NCBI GenBank assembly: GCA_003116975.1
Contig: BGKB01000221.1
Location: forward strand, 1 to 64,000
Direction: 5' to 3'
DNA: 64,000 nt
From: Aurantiochytrium sp. KH105
Taxonomy: Eukaryota > Sar > Bigyra > Thraustochytrida > Thraustochytriidae
Shown here in pieces: positions 41,435 through 51,476 of the stretch. The notes below the pieces were generated by a model. It saw only the letters and a program-made list of their open reading frames with translations, was not told where the DNA came from and did no database searches. The position numbers were made by a program, and so were the translations under genes. Each line of letters opens with the position of its first letter. Position 1 is the stretch's first letter.

Positions 41435-41768
41435 CCTCTCCCTGTCGCTCGCTCGCGCGCCGATCCGCTCTGCCCGCGCGCAGCAACCTTCAAGAACCGC
41501 CCGACCTTCGGCGGTCCTTCTTTCCCCCGCTCGCGCCTCTTCGCGCCCTCCCTCGCTCGATCTCGCGATCTCGCGCGCGGCGACGGGCCTCCCTACCGGC
41601 GGAGCGCGGCTGCGCGGGCGCGGCGCGGCGCGGCGGCGGCGGCGGCGGGCTCTTCTGCGCGCGCGGCGTGCAGGCGAGCGAGCGTGCGGCGGCGGGCTCG
41701 CTCGGGTCGCGCGATCTGGTTTGCTCGCTCGCTTCGCCTCGCTGCCTTGCACTCTATCTTTTTCTGCT

Positions 41769-41864
<96 letters not shown>

Positions 41865-42604
41865 GTCTTTGTTTCCCTGCTTTCTTTCGTCGCGCCAGTG
41901 GAGCTGCCCTCTCGGCGCGCGCCAGCTGCGGGCCTACGCCGCGCGCGGAGAAGTCGGGTAAACCCGCTTCAAGCGCCTTTGGACGACTTGCGAGCCATGC
42001 AGAAAATGAAGAATGGCGGATCTATAAGCTTCTGCGGGAGAGTGGGTCTCTGCTCGCCGCGGAGAGGGAGCCTGTTATGTGGCCAGAGGCGTCGACACAA
42101 GAAGCTGGGTTGAGTGACGATTTTACTATTGTGTCAATACTCTCAGTGGCATGGGTTTGAAATCATGCCAGTGAAAAGGGGGTAGTAGAGAGGTATATTT
42201 TCACAGTGGAGGAGGGGGTTATAATGGGAGAGTGCGCTTAGAATGGCCGTTACGATAAAAAGGGTTGCGCAATAGAATAGAACGAATGAATGCATGAATG
42301 AATGAAAAGGAAGAGGAAGAAAGGAGGCAGAGAGGGCAGGAACGAGGTGGATTGAGAGCAATAGGACACCGACGAAATGGTCGAGATAAGGTTCCCTGTC
42401 TCTCCTTCCCGACGGGTTGCCGCGGAGACGTGAGCAGAGCGCAAAGCGCGAGCTCATTGCGCCGTCGAGGCGGCGCAAGGGCGACAGTTGTATCGTGGAC
42501 GCTGCGCCGGCACAAGCACAGGCCGAAGTGCGAACGACCTGTACAATCAAGAAAGAGGCCGTCGGTCGAACGAAGCAAAAGAAGAGCACAAGAGCGACAA
42601 GACA
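41435..42604. other. Divergent promoter spacer
   Basis: About 1.17 kb between ARPC1 (-) and the coiled-coil gene (+). It includes a GC-rich CGG/CGCGGC segment (about 41600-41700), the long TTCT microsatellite and an AATG run near 42283-42305. No gene was seen. Confidence 0.55.
41768..41864. repeat. (TTCT)n microsatellite
   Basis: About 97 bp of nearly perfect TTCT, the longest simple repeat in the window. The complement matches the GAAA repeats at 921-987 and 10457-10494. Confidence 0.95.
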
Positions 42605-44722
42605 ATGAGTCGAAGACGGACGTCATCGCGCATGGAGGAGACAAACGCGAGCAGCATGGTGGGCGTCACGGAGTCGAGCAAAATCATGGACCTTCAGGAC
42701 AGACATGACAGAAAAACCCGTGCACTCATGAAGAATATCGACCAGCTCCGAAAACAAGTTGACGCGCTCAAGGCGCAAAGCAAGGAATCGAGAAGAACTG
42801 CCCTCATTCAAACGCTGCGCAACGAGAAAAGAGAACAGGAGCTCGTGGCCGACGTTCTCAAACGCGAACTCGGAACGCGGACCGGCCAAAGTCAACAAGA
42901 GATTGACGACATAGTTATCCGCGCAACCCTCGGTGGACCGAAACGCTTCAGGCCCATGTCGCGAGAGGAAATGAATCGCGAGATCCGCCTCCTCAAGCAC
43001 GAACTGGGCAAGAACGCGCGAAAAGATGCTCGCGCAGGAATGAGACAGGATCCTATGGGCGCAACAGACAGTAGAAAGGGCCCAAATATCTCTGACGGGG
43101 ACCTTCGCCACGACGACGCAGAGAGCCGAGCTCAAGAGTCGAAACTTTGTCATGAGCGGGAAAACGCACCGCGCAAAGCCAACGAGAGTGAAGATCCCTC
43201 GAGTCCTTCCTCCCCTTCGGCGGGCGTCAGCGATCGCGCGGGCAATAATGGAAGAGCGCGCGTCGGCGAACTATTGGCGCGCATTGAGGACCTCCAAGTG
43301 GAACTTGTGGCTCGCGAGCGGTCCAGTAAGGCGTATGTTGACACGATTGATGGACTCCGAAGGGAAGTGCGCGATCTGCACATGGTTCGCGACAAGCTTG
43401 AGCGCATGGGCGAAAAACATGGTCGGCTCAAGCAGACGATTCGCGACCTTCAGGGCGAAAACGCTGAGCTAGCCCACGACAAGGAGAATCTCGAGGAGGA
43501 GATCCGTCAGCTCGAATCAGAACACGCAACTTTGCGAGGAGAGCTCCAGCATCATTCGCATCTAGAGCAAAGCTCAACGTCCGCGCGAACGGAATCGCTT
43601 GAGCTCCTGGAAACAGTCAAAGATCTCAAGGCGCGAGAGATGAGCATGATGGACGAAATGGACTCTTTGCGCATGCAGCTCGCAGAAGCAAAACAGCGAA
43701 TTTTCTCCAGTACGAGGTCTGTTCAAGAAAATGAACGCCTTACCCAAGAACACCAAGCTCTCGCAGAAAACCTGAGTGCGGAGCGTCAGCGTGCGGACAT
43801 TGCCGAAAGACGGATCGAAAAGGCCGAGGCTTTGCGCTCGGGTCTTGAGGCAAAGCTGGCCACATTAGAGGAGGAACTTCAGGATGCAAAAGAAGCGGCG
43901 GCCTCTGCTGCTGCAATTACGCAACAACAGAAATTAGAATCGTTCGGAAATCCAGGCGGCGACGAGGCCTTTGCCGGCGATCTTGAACGAGGCGAGGGTG
44001 AAGATGCAGATGATGGTGAAGGGAAGCGTAGCGAGTCATTGCGTGAGAAAGATCTTGTATCGCGTCTCGAGGCGGCGGAGGAAGCTCGAGACGAAGCGCT
44101 ACGTAGGTGCAAAACCGCCGAAGCAGCGCTTGGGAAATTTGAGGCGACCGAGGGCGCCTTGGAGATGCTCGCACGCGTCGAGATCTCTCGCGCGAGCGAG
44201 CGCGCACGTGAATTGGAGCTCGAACTTGACGACTCCAAACACCAACTGCACGCGCTTCGAAGGGATAAGAAGCGCCTCCGTGAGCTTTTGCAAAAGCACA
44301 AAGCCGAGCATCGAGCCAGAATTATCGGAATTCTCGAGCAGCGCAATATCCGGTCTGTCGCCGAGGCAGAACTTCTTCGACGAGACACTTTTCTGAACGA
44401 GCGACTCGTGAGGCTCGACGCAGAGGTTCAACGTCGGCAGGCCTCCTCGCGCGCCCTTCAGATTGCACTAGAACGCGTGCTTGCGCATGCGCGGATACTC
44501 CACGCTCGTTTCGAGGCACTTGGAATCACAGACTGTCCGCCTCTTCCTGACATCTCGCGCATGGGAGCGGGGGCTAAAGATGGGGCAAACGATGACCACG
44601 GTACCAGTCATGCTGGCAATTACGACGATGATGGCAGTGACGACGGAGATGATGATGATCTTGAGGAACTGTCAGACATTCTTGCCGCGGCACATTCCGA
44701 GGCTGACGAGGACGATTTGTGA
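42605..44722 (+). CDS. Long coiled-coil protein, 705 aa
   Basis: Start chosen at MSRRRTSSR; the open frame extends to an ATG at 42488, but those 39 residues look like leader sequence. Nearly the whole chain from about residue 30 to 620 is Glu/Lys/Arg/Leu heptad-like coiled coil, broken near residues 150-220 by a Ser/Pro/Asp-rich segment and near 470-500 by an acidic one. A non-coiled conserved-looking motif, IDDIVIRATLGGPKRFRPMSREEMNREI, sits near residue 100 and is the best handle for homology. The C-terminus is acidic. The style resembles centrosomal or basal-body scaffold proteins, but I cannot name an ortholog. It converges on the next gene, 458 bp apart. Confidence 0.8.
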   Translation: MSRRRTSSRMEETNASSMVGVTESSKIMDLQDRHDRKTRALMKNIDQLRKQVDALKAQSKESRRTALIQTLRNEKREQELVADVLKRELGTRTGQSQQEIDDIVIRATLGGPKRFRPMSREEMNREIRLLKHELGKNARKDARAGMRQDPMGATDSRKGPNISDGDLRHDDAESRAQESKLCHERENAPRKANESEDPSSPSSPSAGVSDRAGNNGRARVGELLARIEDLQVELVARERSSKAYVDTIDGLRREVRDLHMVRDKLERMGEKHGRLKQTIRDLQGENAELAHDKENLEEEIRQLESEHATLRGELQHHSHLEQSSTSARTESLELLETVKDLKAREMSMMDEMDSLRMQLAEAKQRIFSSTRSVQENERLTQEHQALAENLSAERQRADIAERRIEKAEALRSGLEAKLATLEEELQDAKEAAASAAAITQQQKLESFGNPGGDEAFAGDLERGEGEDADDGEGKRSESLREKDLVSRLEAAEEARDEALRRCKTAEAALGKFEATEGALEMLARVEISRASERARELELELDDSKHQLHALRRDKKRLRELLQKHKAEHRARIIGILEQRNIRSVAEAELLRRDTFLNERLVRLDAEVQRRQASSRALQIALERVLAHARILHARFEALGITDCPPLPDISRMGAGAKDGANDDHGTSHAGNYDDDGSDDGDDDDLEELSDILAAAHSEADEDDL

Positions 44723-45180
44723 CGATAGGACAAAAGAAATTCGTGCGCTAAGGATGATTAATAGGGATCGAGGTGGCCTCTTATGAGTAGGGAGTAATCC
44801 TGCTATGATATAAAGAGAGAGCGAGGGAACAGCAACAAGGGGGAATCGATCCAAGCGACTTTTTAAAAGTGAATTCATACACTCATGCTTCATCATGCGA
44901 AAGACATTCTCCTCTTTTCTTTCTTGTCAATTTTAAAAGACTCTTTGTCTGACTGTAAGACATGGACTATTTTTTCCTTATAGACCATCTTTCGCGCTGC
45001 CAGCTCGAAACATGCCCGTGCATTATTCAGTACATTTTGCCAGGATTGGGGGTTCAGAGTAATGAAAAGGAAAATTGATTTTACAAATCGCATGAACCAT
45101 GCGATTTTTAAGATTCGCGAGCAAAAGAGCTTGACACGAAAAGCAATTACCTGTATGGTGTTCAAGGATAATCGTCAAAT
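44723..45180. other. Convergent 3' spacer
   Basis: About 460 bp, AT-richer than the coding sequence, between two stops. No gene-like frame or RNA was recognised. Confidence 0.55.
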
Positions 45181-47952
45181 TCAGGGGTCGGTGTCAGGTA
45201 AGTCAGGCCAGTCACATACTGCGGCCCAATCAACCTGATCGAAGAGATTGGGAGACTTGCGATCCACTCGAGCAATTTGCTTTACGCGAGGCGAGCAGAC
45301 ACGACATGGTACAGAAGGTTCACGAGGCACATCTAAGCGCTGCGGAAGTTTGTAATGCTTTTCTTGTTTTGCTTTGCGAGATGAGCTTCCTGAAGCTTGT
45401 GTGCGAACCTTGGCTCGAGCCTCGTACTCGCGACGACGACGCTCTTGCTCTCGCTCAACGCGTCTCTCCTCCTCGAGCAATCTTTTGCGTTGAGTCTCGA
45501 TGGCCTGGTCATTGCGTTTTTTGGCCTCCGCTCGACGTCTAGCCTCTCGCTTGAGCTCTTTCCGTTGTCGCTTGCGTTCAACCTCTCGTAGATGGGCTTC
45601 TTCGCGATACCAAGCAGCCTCCTTTCGAGCGAGCTCTGCGTCTTCTTCCTCCCGTTGCTTTCGCAGCCTGCGAGACTCTTGCTCTCGCTCGAAAACGAGC
45701 CGATGCTGATGACGCACTTTTTCGGATTCTCGAGCACGGTGTTGAGAGAGCGAGCGCTCAAATTTCATTGTTCGTTCGACGCGCTGCGCCTCACGTTTGG
45801 CCTCCTGGCTAGTGCGATTGGCGAGAACAATATCCCTTGCGAGTTGACGGTTTCCATGATGTTGATTGTTTGTACTCTCAAGCTCTCGCACCTCCCGCAC
45901 CACTGACTCGCACATACGCCACAGGGCCTGCACGGCGCGAGCGCTTTTCGGCTTGAGTCGAGTTCTCTTGATGGCGTCGCTCAACTGCGTACGGAGACGT
46001 GGCTGTCTCTCGAGCTGCGGGAGGAGAGCAAATCCCTTATCCACGAGAAGTCTACCTGTAGCTTCGCGGTCGCCCTGATTCCAGAGCTCTGCAACAAGTG
46101 TGAGTGCCATGGAAAGCTCGTCCTCCGGCCTCGAGGTCTTTGTCTGCGCATTGCAAGAGTGCCAAAGCTTTAAGATGGCAAGGGCATCTTGCGGCCTCAG
46201 TCGCACGCGTTTGATGTCATCACTCAGCGATGCTCGCACTCCGGGCTGTCCTTTAAGGTGTGGTATGAGCGGCGTGGCATACTCCACAAGGCGTTTGCCT
46301 GCAGCAACGCGATCCCCTACGTTCCACAACTCGGCTATTGCTGGCATGGCGGCACGGTACGCTTCCCGTGGGCATTCTTGCCGGGCTAAGGATGGCTTCT
46401 TTTTCCGTTTCCTCTGCGATTTCACTGCTTGAAGTGGTTCCAGGAGGAAAATCCTGGAATCCGTGCCCTCATCCCGCGCATCCTTCTCTTCAGGATATGT
46501 GAATGCGCAGCGATGCGCAAGAGCCACAAGCTCAGCATCAGAAAGATTGAGTGGGTCCAGGAAATCGTCGAGATCTGTGAATGCCTCATAGCGCGTCTCG
46601 TGAAGACCAAGAGTAGTAGGGTTTTGACTCGGCAGACTTGCTTGGTCATTTTTCATGGGACTTTGGAAGTCTGCATTCTCAACACGGGCAAGCAGACGCA
46701 GTCGCGACTTGCGTTGTGAACGTAAGTTGACGATTGTAACAGAGGCAGCGCGGCCTTGAATCCCGCAAGCAAAGTTTTCAAGTAGGACGATGTCTTCTTG
46801 GAGAGCGCTTGCAGATGTATTTCGAAGCTGATAGTGCTGGAAATAGAACCGCTGTCGCAAATCTTCCCAGGTTTGAACCCGCGCTCCGATCGGGAGTGAC
46901 ACATGCGCGCAAATGAAGGGGTCCTCGGCAATCTGGTCGGGCAAGGCGCCCGCGGCGGAGAGCTGCTGAAATGTTGAAAAGAGCTTGATGAGACGGAAAG
47001 CGATGCTGGTCGATTTTTCTGAAGTCACTCTGCGCAGAGATTGAGCAGTGGCCTCATCTGGGATGGGAAGCGCGGGCACCGCAATGTCAGCGGCGTTTTC
47101 ATGAACAAAGGCTGTCGCAAACTCGATATAGTCTTCCTCGTGTAAGTCGCCATGATGTGTTTCTGCAAAGGCCTCGCGAAGGACCGCATGCGGTACGAAA
47201 TAGTAAAAGTGAGTATTTGTCACCACCCCTGGCCAGTCAGCAGCTCGCGCAAGATGGAGAATGCATGACGAATCATCAGTAACGAGAGTTCGCACAAATT
47301 TGTGGATGGCGCGGCTGCGCTCAACTTCATGGCGCTCCAATTGCCAAAGAATGGAGCGCAGGCCTTTTGCTCCAAGTGTTCTGCGGATTCTAGCTCGCAT
47401 TCCACGCGAAGCCGTTACATGTTTGGAGAGGATTTTGAGGGCACGAACTGCGGCAATTGGACAAGGTCCACAGATATCGTGGAGCAAGTGGCCCCCAATA
47501 AGAGCGTTCAAGCCATTCGGAGTGTCTTTGACAGCGGGTGTGCTGCTTTCTTCAGCACCATTTTCAGCATCCTTTGATTCAACGCTTGGAAAACTGACTT
47601 GCGCGTACAATGAAGTCACTTCTTCGCCTTCGGTATCGAGGAGTGGAATGGTCTCTTTCCTTTGTGTTCTGTCTGATTCGGATACGTCGAGCCAGCCACC
47701 CGCGACAAATTCGTCCCCATGTTCATCTTCCTTCCAGAGTTCGATGCGCACTTCAAAGTGATGCGCATCATCATAGTTGTCCTCGTCGCTCAAATAGTCA
47801 TCTTCATTATTCAAGGCCTTGCTAGGTGCGGACGTTGCATGTTCCTGGGCCGATTCAGAGTCCAGAACTCTTTCGAGTCCCCGGTGATCATCGATCGTCA
47901 CATAATACGACGCTGGTACATTGCGCGGATCAATGGATACGCAAAGAGACAT
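45181..47952 (-). CDS. Unknown 923-aa protein: C2-like start, tandem 80-aa repeat, coiled coil
   Basis: I do not recognise an ortholog. Residues about 1-125 have beta-strand patterning (FEVRIELWKED, WLDVSESD, SLYAQVSF) and could be a C2-like domain. Residues 150-400 are helical and may be armadillo-like. Two clear tandem repeats with an 80-residue period follow: 537-600 and 617-681, sharing AELWN-x-GDR, a central P-x-L-x-x-Q-P, LSD-x-IKR-x-RL-x-P and ALW/KLW. A highly charged Arg/Glu/Lys helix rich in RRREAER-like sequence spans about 705-865. The tail (865-923) has a CRVC Cys pair and an acidic Trp-containing end. There is no kinase or other enzyme domain. Probably a scaffold. Confidence 0.78.
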   Translation of the reverse strand: MSLCVSIDPRNVPASYYVTIDDHRGLERVLDSESAQEHATSAPSKALNNEDDYLSDEDNYDDAHHFEVRIELWKEDEHGDEFVAGGWLDVSESDRTQRKETIPLLDTEGEEVTSLYAQVSFPSVESKDAENGAEESSTPAVKDTPNGLNALIGGHLLHDICGPCPIAAVRALKILSKHVTASRGMRARIRRTLGAKGLRSILWQLERHEVERSRAIHKFVRTLVTDDSSCILHLARAADWPGVVTNTHFYYFVPHAVLREAFAETHHGDLHEEDYIEFATAFVHENAADIAVPALPIPDEATAQSLRRVTSEKSTSIAFRLIKLFSTFQQLSAAGALPDQIAEDPFICAHVSLPIGARVQTWEDLRQRFYFQHYQLRNTSASALQEDIVLLENFACGIQGRAASVTIVNLRSQRKSRLRLLARVENADFQSPMKNDQASLPSQNPTTLGLHETRYEAFTDLDDFLDPLNLSDAELVALAHRCAFTYPEEKDARDEGTDSRIFLLEPLQAVKSQRKRKKKPSLARQECPREAYRAAMPAIAELWNVGDRVAAGKRLVEYATPLIPHLKGQPGVRASLSDDIKRVRLRPQDALAILKLWHSCNAQTKTSRPEDELSMALTLVAELWNQGDREATGRLLVDKGFALLPQLERQPRLRTQLSDAIKRTRLKPKSARAVQALWRMCESVVREVRELESTNNQHHGNRQLARDIVLANRTSQEAKREAQRVERTMKFERSLSQHRARESEKVRHQHRLVFEREQESRRLRKQREEEDAELARKEAAWYREEAHLREVERKRQRKELKREARRRAEAKKRNDQAIETQRKRLLEEERRVEREQERRRREYEARAKVRTQASGSSSRKAKQEKHYKLPQRLDVPREPSVPCRVCSPRVKQIARVDRKSPNLFDQVDWAAVCDWPDLPDTDP

Positions 47953-48660
47953 TGACGCAGGTTCTTGCCGTGATGTAAGTCGTGGCCAGCTTCTAGAAGG
48001 AAACGCTAATTAACGTTCTGCTCGCCCACTTTCCTGTCCTCCCTTGTTTTCTTCCCCCCTTTGCAACGCGTTCCAATGGAGTTCAGACAATTTGAAGGAC
48101 ACTCTTCGCCTTTGACTGACGTCGAGTCACATCCACGTGCCGCGCCCGAGGTCGACGTCACCGTTGGTTCTGTAAATTAGATTGTCGCAAGCACCACTTT
48201 GCTTGTGACAAGACCGGCTTGCACTGCTGTCGGGTGCAGAGCGTGTACGTTTTAGCCCTGCTCGGCGCAGAGACTTAGTTTTGAATGATTTTTAGCAGGC
48301 CTAGGCTCGGGTAGGCTCAAGTAGGCTGAGTCGGGAGACTGGCCCAACGGATAGAAAACGATTTCTCAACCTTTGGGCTTGTTCTCATTATTTATTTTTC
48401 TTGCTTGTTTCTTTTCGTAGCAGCAAGACGAAAGTCCTCGCATCCTAGATGGGGCGAAGGGCGAACATTGAAGGCGCGAGAGAAGGAGCGAATAGGAAAT
48501 AATAAAGCATGTCAATGATATGAGTTTACTGAAGAAAAGTGGGGTCAAAAATAGGGGCCAAACTCCTCGTTGTTATCGCAGAGGGTTGACAGATGCCTGC
48601 CTAAACATAGAGGCGGCGAAAGAACTCGAGAGTCGCTGGGTCCGAACTGGAAAGGCGACG
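47953..48660. other. Spacer between two minus-strand genes
   Basis: About 710 bp. It includes AGGCCTAGGC at 48297-48306 followed by two GTAGGCT units, and a T-rich stretch near 48385-48415. No gene was recognised. Confidence 0.5.
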
Positions 48661-50811
48661 TCACCTTTGCGTGTAGATGGCCTCGGACCGCGAGAAGAGG
48701 TCGTCGGCAGAAATTTCGTTGCGCTTGAACTGCGCAGCAAGCTCCATCGCTGTCCGAATGCGCGCAATTGTGCAAGGCTTGAAGACAATGCCGGAAAAGC
48801 CCTTTTCTCGAAGTTCAGCACTCTCAGAGGTGGAAAAAGAGGCTGCCGTGAAGGCAAAAATGGGGACAGCGTCGGCGGCACGCAGGTTGAGGCGAATTTT
48901 TTGCACGGCGCCGAAGCCGTCGAGAACCGGCATGTGCAGGTCTAAGAGAACGGCGTCGTAAGGTACTGTTGCAGCGAGCATTCTTTCGTAGGCCTGTTGG
49001 CCATTCTTTGCCGTGTCAACATTGGGAACCCCTGCTTTGTGCAGCATGGGCTTCGTGACGGCACGGTTGATTTCGTTGTCATCAACGAGAAGGACACGCG
49101 AGATATCGCAGAGGAGATCGGGTGCAACTTTGGAGGGCGCTTTCTTTTTGTCGCTGGCCTTGGACGCATTTGCAGACGCGCTGGATGTCGACGGGTCGAT
49201 CTCCTTTGTCTCGCTCGTTGTTACAGAGTCTCCGATGCGGGCGATTTCAGAGAGGGAACCGGGCTTGATGTCGATGTCACTGGCTCGGGGGGAGATGGAG
49301 GGCGGCGGGAGGACCTCTGGGGAGGACATTGGGAGGAGAATGGGTGTTTCTGCCTGAGATGAAAGTTTGAGGAAAATCGTGAACGTAGTGCCCTCGCCCA
49401 TGGTGCTCTCGAGATGGATGCTGCCCTTCATGCAGTTTGTGAGCTGCTGCACGATGGAAAGCCCGAGACCCGTACCTCCAAAGATGCGAGTGGTGGACGC
49501 GTCGCTCTGCATGAACCGGCGAAAGATGCGAGCGAACGACGACTTGGGAACGCCAACGCCCGTGTCCTTGACCTCGAGTCTAATGCCCCAGTCGTGCCTG
49601 TTCACAGTCGCGTCGGGGACGGCAGACGTTGCGATGCCTTCCATGTCGAGGGGGACATGGCGACGCGGCGAGGGTGACTTGTCGGCGAGGAGGCCCGATG
49701 ATTCGCTGGGCTCGATTTGCACCGAAATATGAGGTGGACGCGACGATTTGAAACTGGATGCGCGGTCCAACTTTGCGTCTCCAGCGTCGCACTTTGCAAT
49801 TTCTTCGGGTAGATCGGCCTCGGACGAGTCCGGAGTGTCCTCGAGAGTAAAAGTATTGTCGCGGGCGTTGAATTTTTCTACCCAAGCATTCTTTTCCTGT
49901 TCCGAGGCGACACTGCTCACCATGACCGTGACGTTGCCCTCTTCGGTGAACTTGACACCGTTCGATACGAGGTTGGAGACGATCTGAACGACTCGGGTGA
50001 GGTCACCGAGGAGGATGCCGGGCAGTCGGTTACAGACCTGGTAGCGAAGGTCGACGCCCTTTGCCGTAGCACGACTTGAGGAAATGCGTAGAGCAGAGAC
50101 GATGGCACCAACAATGGAAAAGGGCTCAACCTCGAGGGCAAAGTTCTCCTTTTGGTACTTGCTAAAGTCGAGGATGTCGTTGATGATGGTGCAGAGCATG
50201 CGAGAACTTTCCATCATGGTGCAGAGCATTTGTTTCTGCGAGGGATCGAGCTCGCTTTGCTCGAGGATTTCGCCAAAGCCAATGATGCTCTGGAGAGGGG
50301 TACGGACCTCGTGAGAGACAGTGGAGATGAACTCTTGCCTCATATTGGCGATGCGAAGCGCCTCCTCTTTAAGACGCGCGAGCTCTTCGTTGTGCATCTT
50401 GAGCGAGTCGAGTTGGCGGATGGACGCGTCGACGTCCTTTTCGAGCTGCGCTGCCTTGCGCATGAGTTTGTCGAGGTCAAACATGTACTGTAGAAGCACG
50501 ACAATAGTCGCTACGGAGACGAATGCCGTGACCAGCTTGCCAAGTGTGATGACCCATGTAATTTGCCACCAAAAGCTGAGAAAGCCGAGAAAGTGCGTGA
50601 TGCCGCAGCAGAGGATGAAGAGCATGAACCAGATGCGCACGGTGAGGAAGACGTCTGCGACCTCGATGCCACGCATGTACCAGAAGATGAGGGCTGGAAT
50701 GATAAAGTAGCACATGGCGATCACGAGCTCGCTGCCCATGAGCACTTTTTGCTCAAAAATGGTCCGTTGCTCGATGTCCGGGTCTTGGGCTCCGAATGCA
50801 TCGACCCACAT
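48661..50811 (-). CDS. Hybrid histidine kinase with ethylene-receptor-like membrane domain
   Basis: A 716-aa sensor. Residues about 24-110 form three hydrophobic helices that align without gaps to the ethylene-binding domain of plant ETR1 and cyanobacterial receptors: Cys69 and His73 in LCCGITHF match the Cu(I) ligands Cys65/His69, Tyr35 and Ile66 match Tyr32/Ile62, and Lys92 matches Lys91. The ETR1 Asp25 position is Glu28 here. There is no GAF domain: a coiled-coil linker (about 115-155) leads straight to the dimerisation helix with His167 (SHEVRTP). The ATPase domain has Asn284, DTGVG (416-420) and GGTGLGLS (445-452), with an acidic/Ser insertion (about 302-405). After a Ser-rich linker the receiver domain spans about 571-695, with phosphoacceptor Asp624 and Lys678. 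All phosphorelay residues are intact. Likely located in the ER or plasma membrane. Confidence 0.92.
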   Translation of the reverse strand: MWVDAFGAQDPDIEQRTIFEQKVLMGSELVIAMCYFIIPALIFWYMRGIEVADVFLTVRIWFMLFILCCGITHFLGFLSFWWQITWVITLGKLVTAFVSVATIVVLLQYMFDLDKLMRKAAQLEKDVDASIRQLDSLKMHNEELARLKEEALRIANMRQEFISTVSHEVRTPLQSIIGFGEILEQSELDPSQKQMLCTMMESSRMLCTIINDILDFSKYQKENFALEVEPFSIVGAIVSALRISSSRATAKGVDLRYQVCNRLPGILLGDLTRVVQIVSNLVSNGVKFTEEGNVTVMVSSVASEQEKNAWVEKFNARDNTFTLEDTPDSSEADLPEEIAKCDAGDAKLDRASSFKSSRPPHISVQIEPSESSGLLADKSPSPRRHVPLDMEGIATSAVPDATVNRHDWGIRLEVKDTGVGVPKSSFARIFRRFMQSDASTTRIFGGTGLGLSIVQQLTNCMKGSIHLESTMGEGTTFTIFLKLSSQAETPILLPMSSPEVLPPPSISPRASDIDIKPGSLSEIARIGDSVTTSETKEIDPSTSSASANASKASDKKKAPSKVAPDLLCDISRVLLVDDNEINRAVTKPMLHKAGVPNVDTAKNGQQAYERMLAATVPYDAVLLDLHMPVLDGFGAVQKIRLNLRAADAVPIFAFTAASFSTSESAELREKGFSGIVFKPCTIARIRTAMELAAQFKRNEISADDLFSRSEAIYTQR

Positions 50812-51220
50812 GGTGGAGCTTGGATTGTGTGACTAACTACTCTAACTTTGCGAGGCGCGCCTGTTTCCGCCAGCTTGCTTTGCTGTGCTGTGCTTTGCTC
50901 GACGTCCTCCCTTTCTAATTCTCCCTTTCTGCTCACTTCGGAGAAGAAAGGGGACAGCGGAAGGGGGGAGAGGCGCCCTGGCTTCCGTCCGGGTCCTCGC
51001 GCGCGTCGTCCGCGGCCCGCGGCTCGTAGGGGCAGGAAAGGTGAAGGAAGGGCGCAGGAAGGGAGAAAGGAGAGGGGCGGTCGGTCCCAAGGTCCTCCCG
51101 GGGGCCCGCACGGGTCCCGGTCGGCCGCGGCGTTCGCTTCCTTGGTGCGGGTCTGCCTCTTATCGCTGCGAGCGCGGCCGGCTTGCTCAGCCTCCGCGCA
51201 CGCACGATGCACGCCGGCAG

Positions 51221-51254
51221 GCTCGCTCGCTCGCTCGCTCGCTCGCTCGCTCGC
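51221..51254. repeat. (CTCG)n microsatellite
   Basis: About eight CTCG units, some 410 bp upstream of the histidine kinase start. Confidence 0.95.
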
Positions 51255-51427
51255 GCGCACGCACGTACGCCGCTTCACTTGGCTTGCCGCGTGCTTTGTC
51301 GGCACAACGACCCTTTTTTCAAAACTCCGCGCCGCACACGCGCCTGATCACGCACGACAGGTCACGAGGCGCGCGGCGCCGACCCCTGTCGCGGCGGCGC
51401 CCGCTCCCTCGCCTCCGCCCGCGCCCG

Positions 51428-51476
51428 CGCCGCGCCGCGCCGCGCCGCGCCGCGCCGCGCCCGCGCCGCGCCGCGC
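51428..51476. repeat. (CCGCG)n GC-only repeat
   Basis: Pentanucleotide CCGCG repeat of pure G+C, inside the most GC-rich part of the window. Confidence 0.9.

Noticed and set aside
40856..42160. 434-codon + strand frame opposite ARPC1
   Set aside because: Antisense shadow continuing through the TTCT microsatellite as FFLS repeats.
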